Shown: positions 8,337-17,861, numbered from the stretch's first letter. The stretch is DNA of 64,000 nucleotides from Paenibacillus ferrarius (GCF_002027705.1 NZ_MBTG01000073.1:186001-250000), one strand, 5' to 3'. Program-made: numbers and translations. The notes: generated by a model from the sequence alone, not told the origin.

Positions 8337-9278
8337 TTAATAATGATCTCCGACATTTTTGGTAAGGGTCATATACAGACCCACCACGATTGACAGTATG
8401 ATGGCTGTTATGACGGCAAGCGCTGAAGAATATCCGTATTGGCTAACCATGTCCGCTGCCCCATAGGAGAAGAAAAACTTAAAGGTATACGACATCACAA
8501 CCTCTGTTGAACCGCCAGGCTGTCCATTGGTTAGGACCAAGACCAGATCAGACATTTTTATACTATTTACGATGAAGAGCATCATCACGACTTTCCCTGT
8601 AGAAGCAAGCATAGGCAGGGTAATATGGCTAAACTTTTTCCATTTGGTTACCCCGTCAATATCCGCACATTCGTAAATATCTTGAGGAATGTTTTGGAGA
8701 CCCATAATAAAGAAGATCATGTTAACACCAAAACCTTTCCAGACACTAGCGATAACAATGACAATATCAGCAAGCCATTTGTCTCCAAACCAATTAATGG
8801 GGGCATCGATAATGTTAGCGGATTTCAGCAGTTGATTAACTGCGCCTTGAAAAGGCTCAAACATTAAGAAGAAAACAATGCCGACAATGGCTGTACTGAC
8901 GATGGTCGGAGAAAAGAAGATGGTTCGAAACAAGGAATTGATTTTTTTATTACTGTTCAATACAACAGCAAGAAACAGGGCAAGGGGAATTTCAAGTACG
9001 AATTTGACCACAACAATGAACGATGTATTCAGCAGTGATTGCCAATAATGGCTGTCCCGCATAAAGGCACGAACGTAGTTATCAAACCCAATGAACTTTG
9101 CCGTTGAGATGCCGTTGTAGTCAAACCATGACCATCGAATAAGCCATAGCATCGGGTAGATCGTAAATAAGGCAAATCCAATGAGCATTGGAGCCAGCAT
9201 CAAATAGGCTTGCATGGTATCTTTACGATTTGAAGTGAAATATTTCCGAGCTGCATTCCCACGTGAAATACCATTCAT
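8337..9278 (-). CDS. Sugar ABC transporter permease (MalF/UgpA type)
   Basis: Inner-membrane subunit of 313 aa. After a basic N-terminus (ARKYFTSNRKD) come about six membrane segments and an EAA loop reading YECADIDGVTKWKKFSHITLP, where the second Ala of the motif is replaced by Cys. It ends with VGDHY after a final membrane helix. An AAAGGAGG ribosome site precedes the ATG. It is separated from the binding-protein gene by a perfect inverted repeat that probably sets a lower expression level than the binding protein. Confidence 0.9.
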   Translation of the reverse strand: MNGISRGNAARKYFTSNRKDTMQAYLMLAPMLIGFALFTIYPMLWLIRWSWFDYNGISTAKFIGFDNYVRAFMRDSHYWQSLLNTSFIVVVKFVLEIPLALFLAVVLNSNKKINSLFRTIFFSPTIVSTAIVGIVFFLMFEPFQGAVNQLLKSANIIDAPINWFGDKWLADIVIVIASVWKGFGVNMIFFIMGLQNIPQDIYECADIDGVTKWKKFSHITLPMLASTGKVVMMLFIVNSIKMSDLVLVLTNGQPGGSTEVVMSYTFKFFFSYGAADMVSQYGYSSALAVITAIILSIVVGLYMTLTKNVGDHY

Positions 9279-9302
9279 AAGTGTGATGCCTCCTTTCTTG
9301 AG

Positions 9303-9335
9303 AATTGAAAGTATGGCTTTGCCATACTTTCAATT
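9303..9335 (-). promoter_or_regulatory. Perfect 15-bp inverted repeat between binding-protein and permease genes
   Basis: The arms 9303-9317 and 9321-9335 are perfectly complementary (AATTGAAAGTATGGC and its complement) around a TTT loop. Read on the gene strand there is no T tract behind it, so it is not a classical terminator. A hairpin in this position is a known way to stabilise the upstream binding-protein mRNA and give it a higher level than the permease messages. Confidence 0.75.
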
Positions 9336-9349
9336 GGTATAGTCTAATG

Positions 9350-10777
9350 TTACTTTGACTTGGTGTTCCAGTCTTTGTTCACATACAAGTTAAGATCCAG
9401 TCCGCCTGCAACCGCCTTATTAAGCGCTGTGTTATACCGATTGGTCAAATCGGTAAGCACTTTCGAAACATCTGCATTTGCCGGCCCAGCGATCAAATTG
9501 ATAATTGTATTTTGGTATGGCTGCCCTTCAATGGTTATGACGCCGTCGGGTGGAGTGGGAGCAAAATAGGAATTAGACGTATTCCCGAATTCTGCAGTTC
9601 CCGCCTTTTTGAAGCTTGAAGGCGCCTGAGCTTGAATATCTTGTCTTGCGACGAAATCGATTTCGTTATTTTGAATCGCTTTCAGAACCTCATCGCTATG
9701 GAACAAGGCATACACCTTCATCGCTTTCTCAGGCATTTTTTTGGCGCTAGGTCCCACACAGAGTACATCTGCGATCTGAGCATAGTTTTTATGCTTATCT
9801 GCTGGGTTCAGAACGGGGGTATCAGTGACACCAAGCTCGAATTTCGTTCCGGTTTCTTTCCAAAACTTATCGAGTGCAGTGACATCCCAATTCACCCCTG
9901 GCAGCATCCCGATTCTTCCCGCAGCGAATTGCGCCATAAGCGAATCGTTATCCATGCCTTCCCCGCCGGGGAATATACTTCCATCTGCCTTCATTTGGAG
10001 TATTTTCTGGATATTATCTGTAAAGTTTGTAAAGGTGAATTTACCGGTAGCAAAGTCGAAGCCCATATTTCCAACTGAACTTGCAAACTGAGTAGCAAAG
10101 TACCATTTTCCTGATGAAGCAGAATCTTTCAAATGTACGCCGTATCCGTAAGCGCTGCCTTTATTGTCTTGTGTAATTTTCTTTGCATAGGCAACGACAT
10201 CATCCCATGTTGCAGGCGGGGTGGTAAATCCTGACTTCTTCAGCAAATCTTTGTTGTACATAAACTTCGTGGTCAATACTTTATAAGGAACGCTGTAGGA
10301 TTTATCGTTAAACGTGGTATATCCTTTAATCAAAATGTCCTTATAAGTACCTAGGAATTCTTTGCCTCCTGGCAGATCGTCAATCGGGAGCATCCAGCCT
10401 GATTTAATAAATGGCTCTTTGACTGTGCCGACAAATTTATAAAGCTCAGGAGCTTGATCGGCTGCAAGTGCAACCTTTAACACGTCATCATAGTTGCTTC
10501 CATATACTTTGTATTCGATATTGATTCCGTCTTTTAAGCCTTGGCCTTTGTTGTAGTTATCAACAATGGGATCCATAACGGGTTTGTACGAAGCATCATT
10601 CGTCCACACCCTAACGGTTTCCATTTTTGTCCCGGATGCAGCTCCTGCACTGCTGCTTGGAGAATTGCTTGTGTTAGACGAACTGTTGGTACAGCCAGCT
10701 AAAACAGTGGTAACCAATACACCGCACAGGCATGCAAGACTAAGACGGTATTGCGATTTAGTAAAGTTCGTTCTCAA
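9350..10777 (-). CDS. Sugar ABC transporter substrate-binding lipoprotein
   Basis: Family 1 extracellular solute-binding protein, 475 aa. It has a signal peptide with lipobox VLAGC (Cys near residue 29) followed by a long Ser/Asn tether, so it should be lipid-anchored outside the membrane. The body contains VWTNDASYKPVMDPIVDNYN and the family's DNDSLMAQFAAGRIGM segment near the middle. The ATG at 10777 has AAAAGGGGGCTAC upstream on the gene strand. It is first in an operon with two permeases and a keto-acid aldolase, and is divergent from a YesM/YesN-type two-component pair that probably controls it. The substrate is unknown. Confidence 0.92.
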   Translation of the reverse strand: MRTNFTKSQYRLSLACLCGVLVTTVLAGCTNSSSNTSNSPSSSAGAASGTKMETVRVWTNDASYKPVMDPIVDNYNKGQGLKDGINIEYKVYGSNYDDVLKVALAADQAPELYKFVGTVKEPFIKSGWMLPIDDLPGGKEFLGTYKDILIKGYTTFNDKSYSVPYKVLTTKFMYNKDLLKKSGFTTPPATWDDVVAYAKKITQDNKGSAYGYGVHLKDSASSGKWYFATQFASSVGNMGFDFATGKFTFTNFTDNIQKILQMKADGSIFPGGEGMDNDSLMAQFAAGRIGMLPGVNWDVTALDKFWKETGTKFELGVTDTPVLNPADKHKNYAQIADVLCVGPSAKKMPEKAMKVYALFHSDEVLKAIQNNEIDFVARQDIQAQAPSSFKKAGTAEFGNTSNSYFAPTPPDGVITIEGQPYQNTIINLIAGPANADVSKVLTDLTNRYNTALNKAVAGGLDLNLYVNKDWNTKSK

Positions 10778-10799
10778 ATTGTAGCCCCCTTTTAGTATT

Positions 10800-10813
10800 G
10801 TGAAGCGCTTTCG
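10800..10813. promoter_or_regulatory. Palindrome resembling a CcpA/LacI-family operator
   Basis: GTGAAGCGCTTTCG contains the perfect 8-bp palindrome AAGCGCTT (10803-10810), the core shared by catabolite-responsive elements and many LacI-family operators. It matches the cre consensus only partly (outer T-G and C-A positions are off). It sits right behind the candidate -10 of the binding-protein promoter and before its start codon, where a bound repressor would block transcription. Confidence 0.4.
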
Positions 10814-10842
10814 TATTTATGTTAGCAAGTTTATAAACGCAA
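10814..10842 (-). promoter_or_regulatory. Candidate sigma-A promoter for the minus-strand sugar operon
   Basis: On the minus strand TTGCGT (10842-10837) and TAAATA (10819-10814) are spaced by 17 bases. This fits a moderate housekeeping promoter about 37 bases upstream of the start codon at 10777, with the operator-like palindrome just downstream. Confidence 0.4.
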
Positions 10843-10900
10843 TAAAATATAAAAACTTGAGGGAAAAAGTTAAAAATGTTATGCAGTTGTATGCGCTATC

Positions 10901-10930
10901 TTGTGGCTATTTTAGTATTGTTGTTATACT
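10901..10930 (+). promoter_or_regulatory. Candidate sigma-A promoter for the two-component genes
   Basis: TTGTGG (10901-10906) and TATACT (10925-10930) are spaced by 18 bases, about 50 bases before the histidine kinase start. The -10 differs from consensus at one position and the -35 at three. Confidence 0.4.
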
Positions 10931-10982
10931 GAACTTGCACGGCGATTAATTGGAAAGGGGCCAGCGCCAGTGGAAAACACGT

Positions 10983-12770
10983 ATGAATATTCGTAATCGT
11001 TTGGTGTTGTATTTCCTTGCATCTATTTTAGTGCCTTCTGTTATTATCACGGTCATTGTATATATGGGGTCAACCGGAATTATTAATAAGAAGATGAATG
11101 AGCTCATTGAGAAAAATTTGGATTCCGCGCGATTAATTGTGCAAGAGAGGCTGGAATTCATCAATGAGATGACCACTTTAATCTCGTTAAATCCGATGAT
11201 TCAAGAGGTGGTAGGCGAAAGCCCGACACAGGATTTATCCGATAATGTCAAACAGATTATTAAGTTGGATCGCGCATTAGACAGTTACTATTTGTCCAAC
11301 TATTATGCCTCCCCGATTTCAGCGATCGTCCCTACGATCTATTTAATCAACAGGCCGGAATACCAAAAGTATGATATTTCTTCTAAGGTTCAAGATATTT
11401 CTAAGGTTGAGAATGAACCGTGGTATGTGAACAGCAAAAGTAAAAATTTTGTGATAGAAGCTCGTCCTGATCACGATCATATCATAGTGGCAAGGCGAAT
11501 ATTCAGTTTAAAGAATGCGGATAAATATGAATATGCGGCTTTGGTTAAAATTGAGCTGGAAAATAAGTCAATCAATAGTGTGCTTTCAAACTACAAGCCC
11601 TCACCAGAGAGTAAACTATATATTTTGGACCCTAACAATCAAATTATTTTGAGCAGCGACCCGTTATCTAAGGTTGAAGAAAGCTTTATTCAGAAACTAA
11701 ATTTGAATTATGGTCAATCGCAAATTATGGATTCGGATGGGGGCAAAGTGCTCGTAACCTCCAAGATGATGGATAATATCGACTGGAGAATATTGAATAT
11801 TACGAATTTAAGAGAAATTAATTCAGATCAGATTCGATTGACGCGAATCGTTGTAGTTATCCTCGTGATTTGTATGACGACGGCGCTTCTAGCGGCTTTC
11901 TTTCTCTCGCGTTATATCTCCAGTCCGATTACGAAGCTGGTTGCCTCTATGCGCACGGTAAAAGGGAATAATTTTGATATTAACCTTAAATATAATAAAA
12001 AAGATGAATTCGGGTATTTGATACGGCAATATAAGCAAATGATCGGTCAGATCAAAGATTTAATCGAGAAATTAACGATTAGCGATTTGAAAAAGCAAAA
12101 CGCCGAGCTGCTTGCCAAGGATGCCCAGCTCCGATTTCTGCAAGCTCAAATCAATCCGCATTTTTTATACAATACGCTAGATTCGATTAATATGTATGCC
12201 ATCAAATATAATACGCCGGTCATTAGCAATATGATCAAATCGCTTGCGAATTTCTATCGCTACTCGCTGAGCAAAGGACGTGCTATCATAACGCTTGAAG
12301 AGGAAATCAACCATACCCATAGCTATTTAGAAATCCAATCCATGTGGTTCGGTTCGAAGTTGCGTTATGGTATCGATATACCACGCGAGTTCCGGAGAAG
12401 CAGAATCGTGAAATTAATCATTCAGCCTTTAGTTGAGAATTCAATCATTCACGGTTTTCATCCTGATAAGGGTCAATTGGAGATTAGGATATCCGCCAAG
12501 CAAGTGGATGACAAGATTGTCATTCTCATTACGGATAACGGCGTCGGCGCTGACGTAGAAGAGCTTAATCAGCTGCTGGAATCCACGGAATCCAGAGAAA
12601 ATTCATTTGCGATTCGAAACGTCCATCGGCGTCTCCAAAGCACTTTCGGAGAATCCTATGGGATTAGATACACGCGAAATAGGACCGAAGGAATCACGGT
12701 CGAAGTTCTGATTCCTAAGAATTATACCTCGGAGGACAACGATGTTAACAGTAGTTCTAGCAGACGATGA
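10983..12770 (+). CDS. YesM-type sensor histidine kinase
   Basis: Membrane sensor kinase of 595 aa. Membrane segment 1 spans about 8-28, an extracytoplasmic sensor region follows to about 285, membrane segment 2 lies at about 289-312, then a HAMP domain and the His_kinase domain with phospho-acceptor H393 in QINPHFLYN, and an ATP-binding domain with the N box VENSIIHGF and the ITDNGVGAD G1 box. This is the family that pairs with AraC-type response regulators to sense sugars or bound binding proteins. The start ATG 10983 is chosen because the signal-anchor begins there; a TTG at 10950 is in frame and either could be used, as neither has a strong ribosome site. The next gene overlaps its 3' end by 29 bases, so the pair is coupled. 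Confidence 0.92.
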   Translation: MNIRNRLVLYFLASILVPSVIITVIVYMGSTGIINKKMNELIEKNLDSARLIVQERLEFINEMTTLISLNPMIQEVVGESPTQDLSDNVKQIIKLDRALDSYYLSNYYASPISAIVPTIYLINRPEYQKYDISSKVQDISKVENEPWYVNSKSKNFVIEARPDHDHIIVARRIFSLKNADKYEYAALVKIELENKSINSVLSNYKPSPESKLYILDPNNQIILSSDPLSKVEESFIQKLNLNYGQSQIMDSDGGKVLVTSKMMDNIDWRILNITNLREINSDQIRLTRIVVVILVICMTTALLAAFFLSRYISSPITKLVASMRTVKGNNFDINLKYNKKDEFGYLIRQYKQMIGQIKDLIEKLTISDLKKQNAELLAKDAQLRFLQAQINPHFLYNTLDSINMYAIKYNTPVISNMIKSLANFYRYSLSKGRAIITLEEEINHTHSYLEIQSMWFGSKLRYGIDIPREFRRSRIVKLIIQPLVENSIIHGFHPDKGQLEIRISAKQVDDKIVILITDNGVGADVEELNQLLESTESRENSFAIRNVHRRLQSTFGESYGIRYTRNRTEGITVEVLIPKNYTSEDNDVNSSSSRR

Positions 12771-14379
12771 TTGCCTAGTCACCGAAATTTTGAATGATTC
12801 CATTCCTTGGGCCGATTTGGGCATGCAAGTAGTTGGAATTGCCGATCATGGCAGGAAGGCACTGGACTTATGCCTAGAACACCGACCGGATATTCTGGTA
12901 ACGGATATACAGATGCCATTTTGCAGCGGGTTGGACGTGGCGTTGGAGCTTGTGGAACAGGACATTCCAACGAAAATCATTTTAATCAGCGGTGTACAAG
13001 ATTTTGACTATGCCAGGCTGGCGCTAAATGTGAAAGCAGCTGGTTATATTCTTAAGCCCATTCAGCTTAAAGAAGTGATCTCTGTCTTGAAAAAAGCACG
13101 GGATACCATTGAGATGGAGTTTCAACGCGAACAGGTCATTCAGCGGCTCACGTCGCAGCTTTCAGAGAACATGTCTTTAATGCGGGATAAATTTCTAACC
13201 AATCTTATTTTGGAGGGGATGGAAAGCGACGACGATCTTCAAGAACGTTTAGTGTATTTCAATCTGCCGTTTAAAATTACGCACGACATCACCGTCGCTG
13301 TTGCTAAAATGGATGAGTACGAACATCGGGTGAGAAGAGAAGGCGTTGAGCGCATACAGTTTTTTAACTTTTCCATTAAAAATATCATTGAACAAACATT
13401 AAATAACTTTCAAGCAGGCATTTGCTTTTCAACAAAAGATAATGAATTTGTCATTATTTTTAGTGAGGAGTACGGTTATGAAGAGAAAATGAATCAAATC
13501 TTTGAGGGAGTTGAACAACTGCTGATTGATTTCGAGGATATTTCGCTTTCTATTGGCATTGGAAATTGTGTGAGCGTCAAAACGGCTAATCTATCCTATC
13601 GTTGCGCTTGCAATGCTGTAAGCTACAAGTTTTATACCGGCAATAATTCCATTATTCATATTAATGATATTATCGACTCCAACACGATTGATAAAATAAG
13701 CGATTTGAATCATAGTGCCAGATTGAATGAGTTGCAGAAGCTTCTGCTAGTTGAAATTAAACTGGGCGAATGTCCCAAAGTAATAAAATTGTTTGAAGAA
13801 TATTACTCACTGCTTTCAAAAGTAAATCAATTTTCTCAGGAATATATCCGAGGCCGCTTTCTGGAATTAGTGATTGATGCTCACCGCGAAATCTGTGAAA
13901 CCGAAGATGAAGTGGAGGAAGTGAATGCAAACTACATGGTTTCTTTGCAATCGATCATGAGGGTTGAGTCCATTTCAGAAATCAAGCCGCATGTCAGCAA
14001 GATGTTAATCTGCATTGCCGACTACTATAGCGCTAAATACAACAAAAAGCATAATACCTTAGTTGAACGTATTAAACGCTATGTGAACCAGCATTTTAAA
14101 GATAATATTTCCCTCACAGAGATTGCGAGCGAGGTATTTATGTCTCCTACCTATATTTGTGCGGTCTTCAAACGGGAGACTGGACAAACAATAAATGAAT
14201 TTATCATAGAAATGAAGATGAATCATGCTAAAAAAATGTTGGAAAGCACCAAAATGAAGATTATGGATATTTCCGAAGATTTGGGATATGAAAATTCTCA
14301 GTATTTCAGCTATTCCTTCAAAAAATATTTAGGAGAAACGCCGCAACAATATAGGAACAGTTTTGCTCAGAAAGTATAA
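12742..14379 (+). CDS. YesN-type response regulator (receiver plus AraC HTH)
   Basis: Response regulator of 545 aa. The N-terminal receiver has the acidic cluster D8-D10, the phospho-acceptor D55 (LVTDIQMP), a Ser/Thr switch in ILISG and a conserved Lys in YILKP. A long helical/degenerate GGDEF-like middle segment follows (about 130-420, including IGIGNCVS, the look of the YesN linker domain), then a C-terminal AraC double HTH (about 440-545, ending YENSQYFSYSFKKYLGETPQQYR). GGAGG lies upstream of ATG 12742. It overlaps the kinase gene and should activate the divergent importer operon or the downstream reductase. Confidence 0.93.
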   Translation: MLTVVLADDDCLVTEILNDSIPWADLGMQVVGIADHGRKALDLCLEHRPDILVTDIQMPFCSGLDVALELVEQDIPTKIILISGVQDFDYARLALNVKAAGYILKPIQLKEVISVLKKARDTIEMEFQREQVIQRLTSQLSENMSLMRDKFLTNLILEGMESDDDLQERLVYFNLPFKITHDITVAVAKMDEYEHRVRREGVERIQFFNFSIKNIIEQTLNNFQAGICFSTKDNEFVIIFSEEYGYEEKMNQIFEGVEQLLIDFEDISLSIGIGNCVSVKTANLSYRCACNAVSYKFYTGNNSIIHINDIIDSNTIDKISDLNHSARLNELQKLLLVEIKLGECPKVIKLFEEYYSLLSKVNQFSQEYIRGRFLELVIDAHREICETEDEVEEVNANYMVSLQSIMRVESISEIKPHVSKMLICIADYYSAKYNKKHNTLVERIKRYVNQHFKDNISLTEIASEVFMSPTYICAVFKRETGQTINEFIIEMKMNHAKKMLESTKMKIMDISEDLGYENSQYFSYSFKKYLGETPQQYRNSFAQKV

Positions 14380-14409
14380 AATCTTAATCATGAAATGGAG
14401 TAGACTCGT

Positions 14410-15327
14410 ATGAAACAATTGGCTCTTGGAAAAAGTGATTTAACAACATCGGAGATATCCCTTGGCTGTATGCGAATTGCGGAAATGGAACCCTCAGAGG
14501 TTGCTCAATTAATCGGCGCTGCACTTGACGCAGGAATTAACTTGTTTGATCATGCCGATATTTATGGAAATGGCAGGTCAGAAGAAGTTTTTGCGAAGGC
14601 TGTTGGTAAGCTGCCCATTGCTCGCGAGGAAATAGTAATTCAATCGAAATGTGGGATACGGAAAGGCTATTACGATTTTTCGAAAGAATATATTGTATCT
14701 TCCGTAGAGGGGATCTTGCATCGCTTGAATACAGATTATCTGGATGTGCTTATTCTGCATCGGCCTGATACGCTCATGGAACCTGAGGAAGTCGCCGAAG
14801 CTTTCGATCAGTTGCATCATAGTGGGAAAGTCCGTCATTTCGGGGTCAGCAACCATCATTCTATGCAGATTGAATTGCTAAACCGCTACTTGAATCAGAA
14901 GCTGATAGTCAACCAGTTGCAATTTGGTTTGGCATTCAGTGGCATGGTCGATGCGGGGCTTAATGTCAATATGAGTAATGATGCCTCCATGAATCGTGAC
15001 GGCAGCATTCTGGAGTATTGCAGAGTGAAAGACATGACGATTCAAACGTGGTCTTCGCTGCAATATGGTTTTTTTGAAGGAACGTTCTTGAATAGCGATC
15101 TTTATCCGGAGTTGAACAAGATCTTAAGTCGGCTAGCCGAAGAGAAATCAGTGACGAGCGCAGCGGTTGCAATCGCATGGGTGCTCCGGCATCCGGCACG
15201 GATGCAGCCGGTTTTGGGAACTACCAATGCAAAGCGAGTAGCAGAAATGGCAAAAGCGAGTGAAATTACGCTAAGCAAGCAAGAATGGTATGAACTTTAT
15301 TTAGCAGCTGGAAATAAACTTCCCTGA
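14410..15327 (+). CDS. Aldo/keto reductase
   Basis: NADPH-type aldo/keto reductase of 305 aa resembling the YdhF subgroup. The catalytic tetrad is visible: D47 (NLFDHADIYG), Y52, K80 (IQSKCG) and a histidine in LILHRPDTL. The C-terminal cofactor-binding stretch PVLGTTNAKRV is also present. It probably reduces a sugar aldehyde or keto group. It starts 30 bases after the response regulator and may be cotranscribed with it; a strong hairpin terminator lies about 100 bases downstream. Confidence 0.9.
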   Translation: MKQLALGKSDLTTSEISLGCMRIAEMEPSEVAQLIGAALDAGINLFDHADIYGNGRSEEVFAKAVGKLPIAREEIVIQSKCGIRKGYYDFSKEYIVSSVEGILHRLNTDYLDVLILHRPDTLMEPEEVAEAFDQLHHSGKVRHFGVSNHHSMQIELLNRYLNQKLIVNQLQFGLAFSGMVDAGLNVNMSNDASMNRDGSILEYCRVKDMTIQTWSSLQYGFFEGTFLNSDLYPELNKILSRLAEEKSVTSAAVAIAWVLRHPARMQPVLGTTNAKRVAEMAKASEITLSKQEWYELYLAAGNKLP

Positions 15328-15697
15328 AATAAGGAGATTGATCATTTGTCAAAATAGGAGCTGCCGCGCAGTCAGCAGATTCCTATATGTGCTTAGCTAA
15401 AGGGCAGTATTCCTATATTAAACTAAGAAGATGATTCCTGGTATTGGACAGGGGTCATCTTTTTTTGGTTCCATTGGTAACAGTGATGGTTGTGATAATG
15501 GCGTTGGTTTGCGTTGGTTTCTGCTACCGTTTGTTCTGTGTTCTACAGGGTTAAATTCAACAATTAACAACATTTAAAAAGAAAAAACAACAAAATTAAT
15601 CAATTGTTTACACAGAAATGACGATCCGTTAACAAAACTAAGGTACATTTAAACTGAAAAGAAATTGACATTTAGCAAAAAAAGGGAGAGATAGTAA
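15328..15697 (+). other. Intergenic region between aldo/keto reductase and phosphonate-type importer
   Basis: It holds the terminator at 15428-15467 and a tandem duplication of the 10-mer GCGTTGGTTT (15501-15520). The last 150 bases are A+T-rich and must contain the promoter of the next gene. TTTACA at 15607-15612 is a possible -35, but I find no good -10 at the right distance. No gene is supported here. Confidence 0.6.
15428..15467 (+). terminator. Rho-independent terminator
   Basis: AAGATGA (15428-15434) pairs with TCATCTT (15455-15461), with an inner CCTG/CAGG pairing in the loop, followed by seven T residues. It ends the two-component/reductase unit and separates it from the importer downstream. 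Confidence 0.75.
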
Positions 15698-16783
15698 ATG
15701 AAAAAAGTACTTAAGCTTTCTGTTGCAGTAACGTTGTTGGCATCACTTCTTGTGGGATGTGGGACGAACAAAACCACAACATCGGGCAAACCGGGAGGGG
15801 CTGACGCCGGACAAGCTGAAGTCAACAACAAAGAGCTGACGATCTATACGGCGCTCGAGGATGATCAGATCAAATCGTACTTGGAAACGTTCAAAAAAGC
15901 TCACTCTGATCTCAAAATTAATATCGTTCGCGATTCCACTGGTGTTATAACGGCTAAATTGTTGGCTGAAAAAGATAATCCACAGGCTGATGTCGTCTGG
16001 GGTACGGCTGCTACCAGTTTGCTTGTGCTGAATCAAAATCGTATGTTGGAACCTTATGCGCCAAAAGGCGTGGAGCGTGTCGTTCCAGAGTTTAAAGATA
16101 CAGCCAATCCGCCGACTTGGGTTGGGATCGATGCTTGGGAGACTGCTTTCGTTGTGAATACCAAAGAGATGGAAAAACGCAATTTGTCGATCCCCCAATC
16201 GTATGAGGATTTGGTGAAGCCAGAATATAAAGGTTTAATTACGATGCCAAATCCAGCTGCCTCGGGTACTGGCTTCCTGACAGTCAGTGCGCTAGTGCAA
16301 TTAATGGGCAAAGATAAAGCTTGGACGTTCATGGACAAACTGCACGACAATATCGGCATGTATACGCAATCCGGTTCCAAGCCTTCCAAAATGGCAGGTA
16401 CCGGTGAATACCCGATAGGAATTTCTTTCGGCTATCGTGGTATTACCGAGAAGAAAGGCGGAGCTCCCGTTCAAGTCGTATTCCCGAAAGAAGGATCTGG
16501 TTGGGATGTTGAGGCCAACGGACTCATTAAGAAAAAAGCGCTCAAACCAATCGCCAAAGAATTCCTTGATTGGGCGATAAGCGAAGATGCAATGAAGGAA
16601 TATAACAAAAATTATGCGATTATCAGCGTGAAAACTGAAGGCAATAAAATTCCAGAAGGCTATGAAAAAGATCCTGTGAAACAGTTGATTAAAAACGACT
16701 TGAATACGATGGCCAAAGAACGTGACGGCATTCTTGCCGAGTGGCAAAAACGCTTCGATTCTAAGAGCGAAAGTAAGAAGTAA
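15698..16783 (+). CDS. Substrate-binding lipoprotein, 2-aminoethylphosphonate-type ABC importer
   Basis: Family 1 (FutA/PhnS-like) solute-binding protein, 361 aa, with lipobox LLVGC (Cys near 21). The mature sequence, including TIYTALEDDQIKSY, NPQADVVWG, WVGIDAWETAFVVNT, MPNPAASGTGFLT and GEYPIGISFGYRG, fits the subfamily annotated as 2-aminoethylphosphonate binding, and the gene order binding protein, ATPase, double permease is the same as in that system. Specificity is therefore known from the family but not proved here; iron or another anion is the alternative, since FutA-type binders share the fold. The tyrosines used for ferric iron were not traced. GGGAGAG lies before the ATG. Confidence 0.85.
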   Translation: MKKVLKLSVAVTLLASLLVGCGTNKTTTSGKPGGADAGQAEVNNKELTIYTALEDDQIKSYLETFKKAHSDLKINIVRDSTGVITAKLLAEKDNPQADVVWGTAATSLLVLNQNRMLEPYAPKGVERVVPEFKDTANPPTWVGIDAWETAFVVNTKEMEKRNLSIPQSYEDLVKPEYKGLITMPNPAASGTGFLTVSALVQLMGKDKAWTFMDKLHDNIGMYTQSGSKPSKMAGTGEYPIGISFGYRGITEKKGGAPVQVVFPKEGSGWDVEANGLIKKKALKPIAKEFLDWAISEDAMKEYNKNYAIISVKTEGNKIPEGYEKDPVKQLIKNDLNTMAKERDGILAEWQKRFDSKSESKK

Positions 16784-16814
16784 TCAGGTTTCCTTAAATG
16801 AAGGGTAGGACATT

Positions 16815-17861
16815 ATGACAGACTACTTGATGATAAACAAGATAAGTAAATCGTTCGGCAAGTTTCATGCTTTGAAAGAAGTCCAAGTAGGCATCCAAAA
16901 AGGTGAATTCGTATGCCTGTTGGGACCAAGCGGCTGCGGTAAGACGACGCTGCTTCGCATACTTGCTGGGCTAGAATTGTCTGATTCCGGTTCTGTCGTT
17001 ATGAATGGGAAGGATTTGACATACGTCCCCCCTGCAAACCGCAATTTTGGCATTGTATTTCAATCGTATGCTTTGTTTCCCAATCTGTCGGCGTTTGAGA
17101 ATATTGCTTACGGTTTAAAGGGAAGAGGCATGACAAAACAGGAAATTCATAGAAAAGTGGAAGAAATGCTGGAGATGGTCGGACTAAGCCAGGCGCGGGA
17201 TCGTTATCCCGCACAGCTTTCCGGCGGACAGCAGCAGCGTGTTGCATTGGCGAGGGCGATCGCGTTATCGCCCGATGTTCTACTATTGGATGAACCTTTG
17301 TCGGCCCTTGATGCCAAGGTACGCCACAGGCTGCGGCAGGAGATATGTGACCTGCAGAAAAGGCTTGGCATTACGACGGTCATGGTGACGCATGACCAAG
17401 AAGAAGCTCTGACCATGGCCGACCGCATCATTGTGATGAATCATGCGGAAGTCATTCAGATCGGAACGCCGAAGGACATCTATGATCGGCCAAAGACACC
17501 TTTCGTCGCTGACTTTATCGGAACTATGAATTTTATGCGAAAGGATAATTATTTGTTATCTGTTCGTCCTGAGCATATCCGGATCGTATCGCGTCCTATG
17601 GAAGGAGGAATTCACGTTATTCTAAGATCGATTGAATTTCGAGGCTCCTTCTACCGGCTTACGGTGCAGACTATGCTGAAAGGCCCGCGAATCGAAGCGG
17701 GACAACCTTTGAACATCGATGTATCGGCTGAAGAATTTCACCATTTGAAGTTGGATAAAGGTGACAAATGTACTGTCGTTATTCCTGAAGAGAGAATGAT
17801 TTTTTTCGAAGATCACGATGAGTTGGCCGAGGAATCGCTTGAAATGGCGGTAAGTAAATGA
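16815..17861 (+). CDS. ABC importer ATP-binding protein, 2-aminoethylphosphonate type
   Basis: ATPase of 348 aa. Walker A is GPSGCGKTT, the Q loop is VFQSYALFP, the signature is LSGGQQQR, Walker B is VLLLDEP with a D loop SALD, and the switch histidine is in VTHDQEE. A C-terminal regulatory TOBE-like domain (about 240-335) begins with LSVRPEHIRIV. It follows the binding-protein gene by about 30 bases and overlaps the permease start by four bases (ATGA), so the three make one operon. It energises import through the fused permease. Confidence 0.92.
   Translation: MTDYLMINKISKSFGKFHALKEVQVGIQKGEFVCLLGPSGCGKTTLLRILAGLELSDSGSVVMNGKDLTYVPPANRNFGIVFQSYALFPNLSAFENIAYGLKGRGMTKQEIHRKVEEMLEMVGLSQARDRYPAQLSGGQQQRVALARAIALSPDVLLLDEPLSALDAKVRHRLRQEICDLQKRLGITTVMVTHDQEEALTMADRIIVMNHAEVIQIGTPKDIYDRPKTPFVADFIGTMNFMRKDNYLLSVRPEHIRIVSRPMEGGIHVILRSIEFRGSFYRLTVQTMLKGPRIEAGQPLNIDVSAEEFHHLKLDKGDKCTVVIPEERMIFFEDHDELAEESLEMAVSK

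Noticed and set aside
15501..15520. Tandem 10-mer GCGTTGGTTT as operator
   Set aside because: Only two copies, about 180 bases from the next gene and not linked to a promoter; probably a simple duplication.
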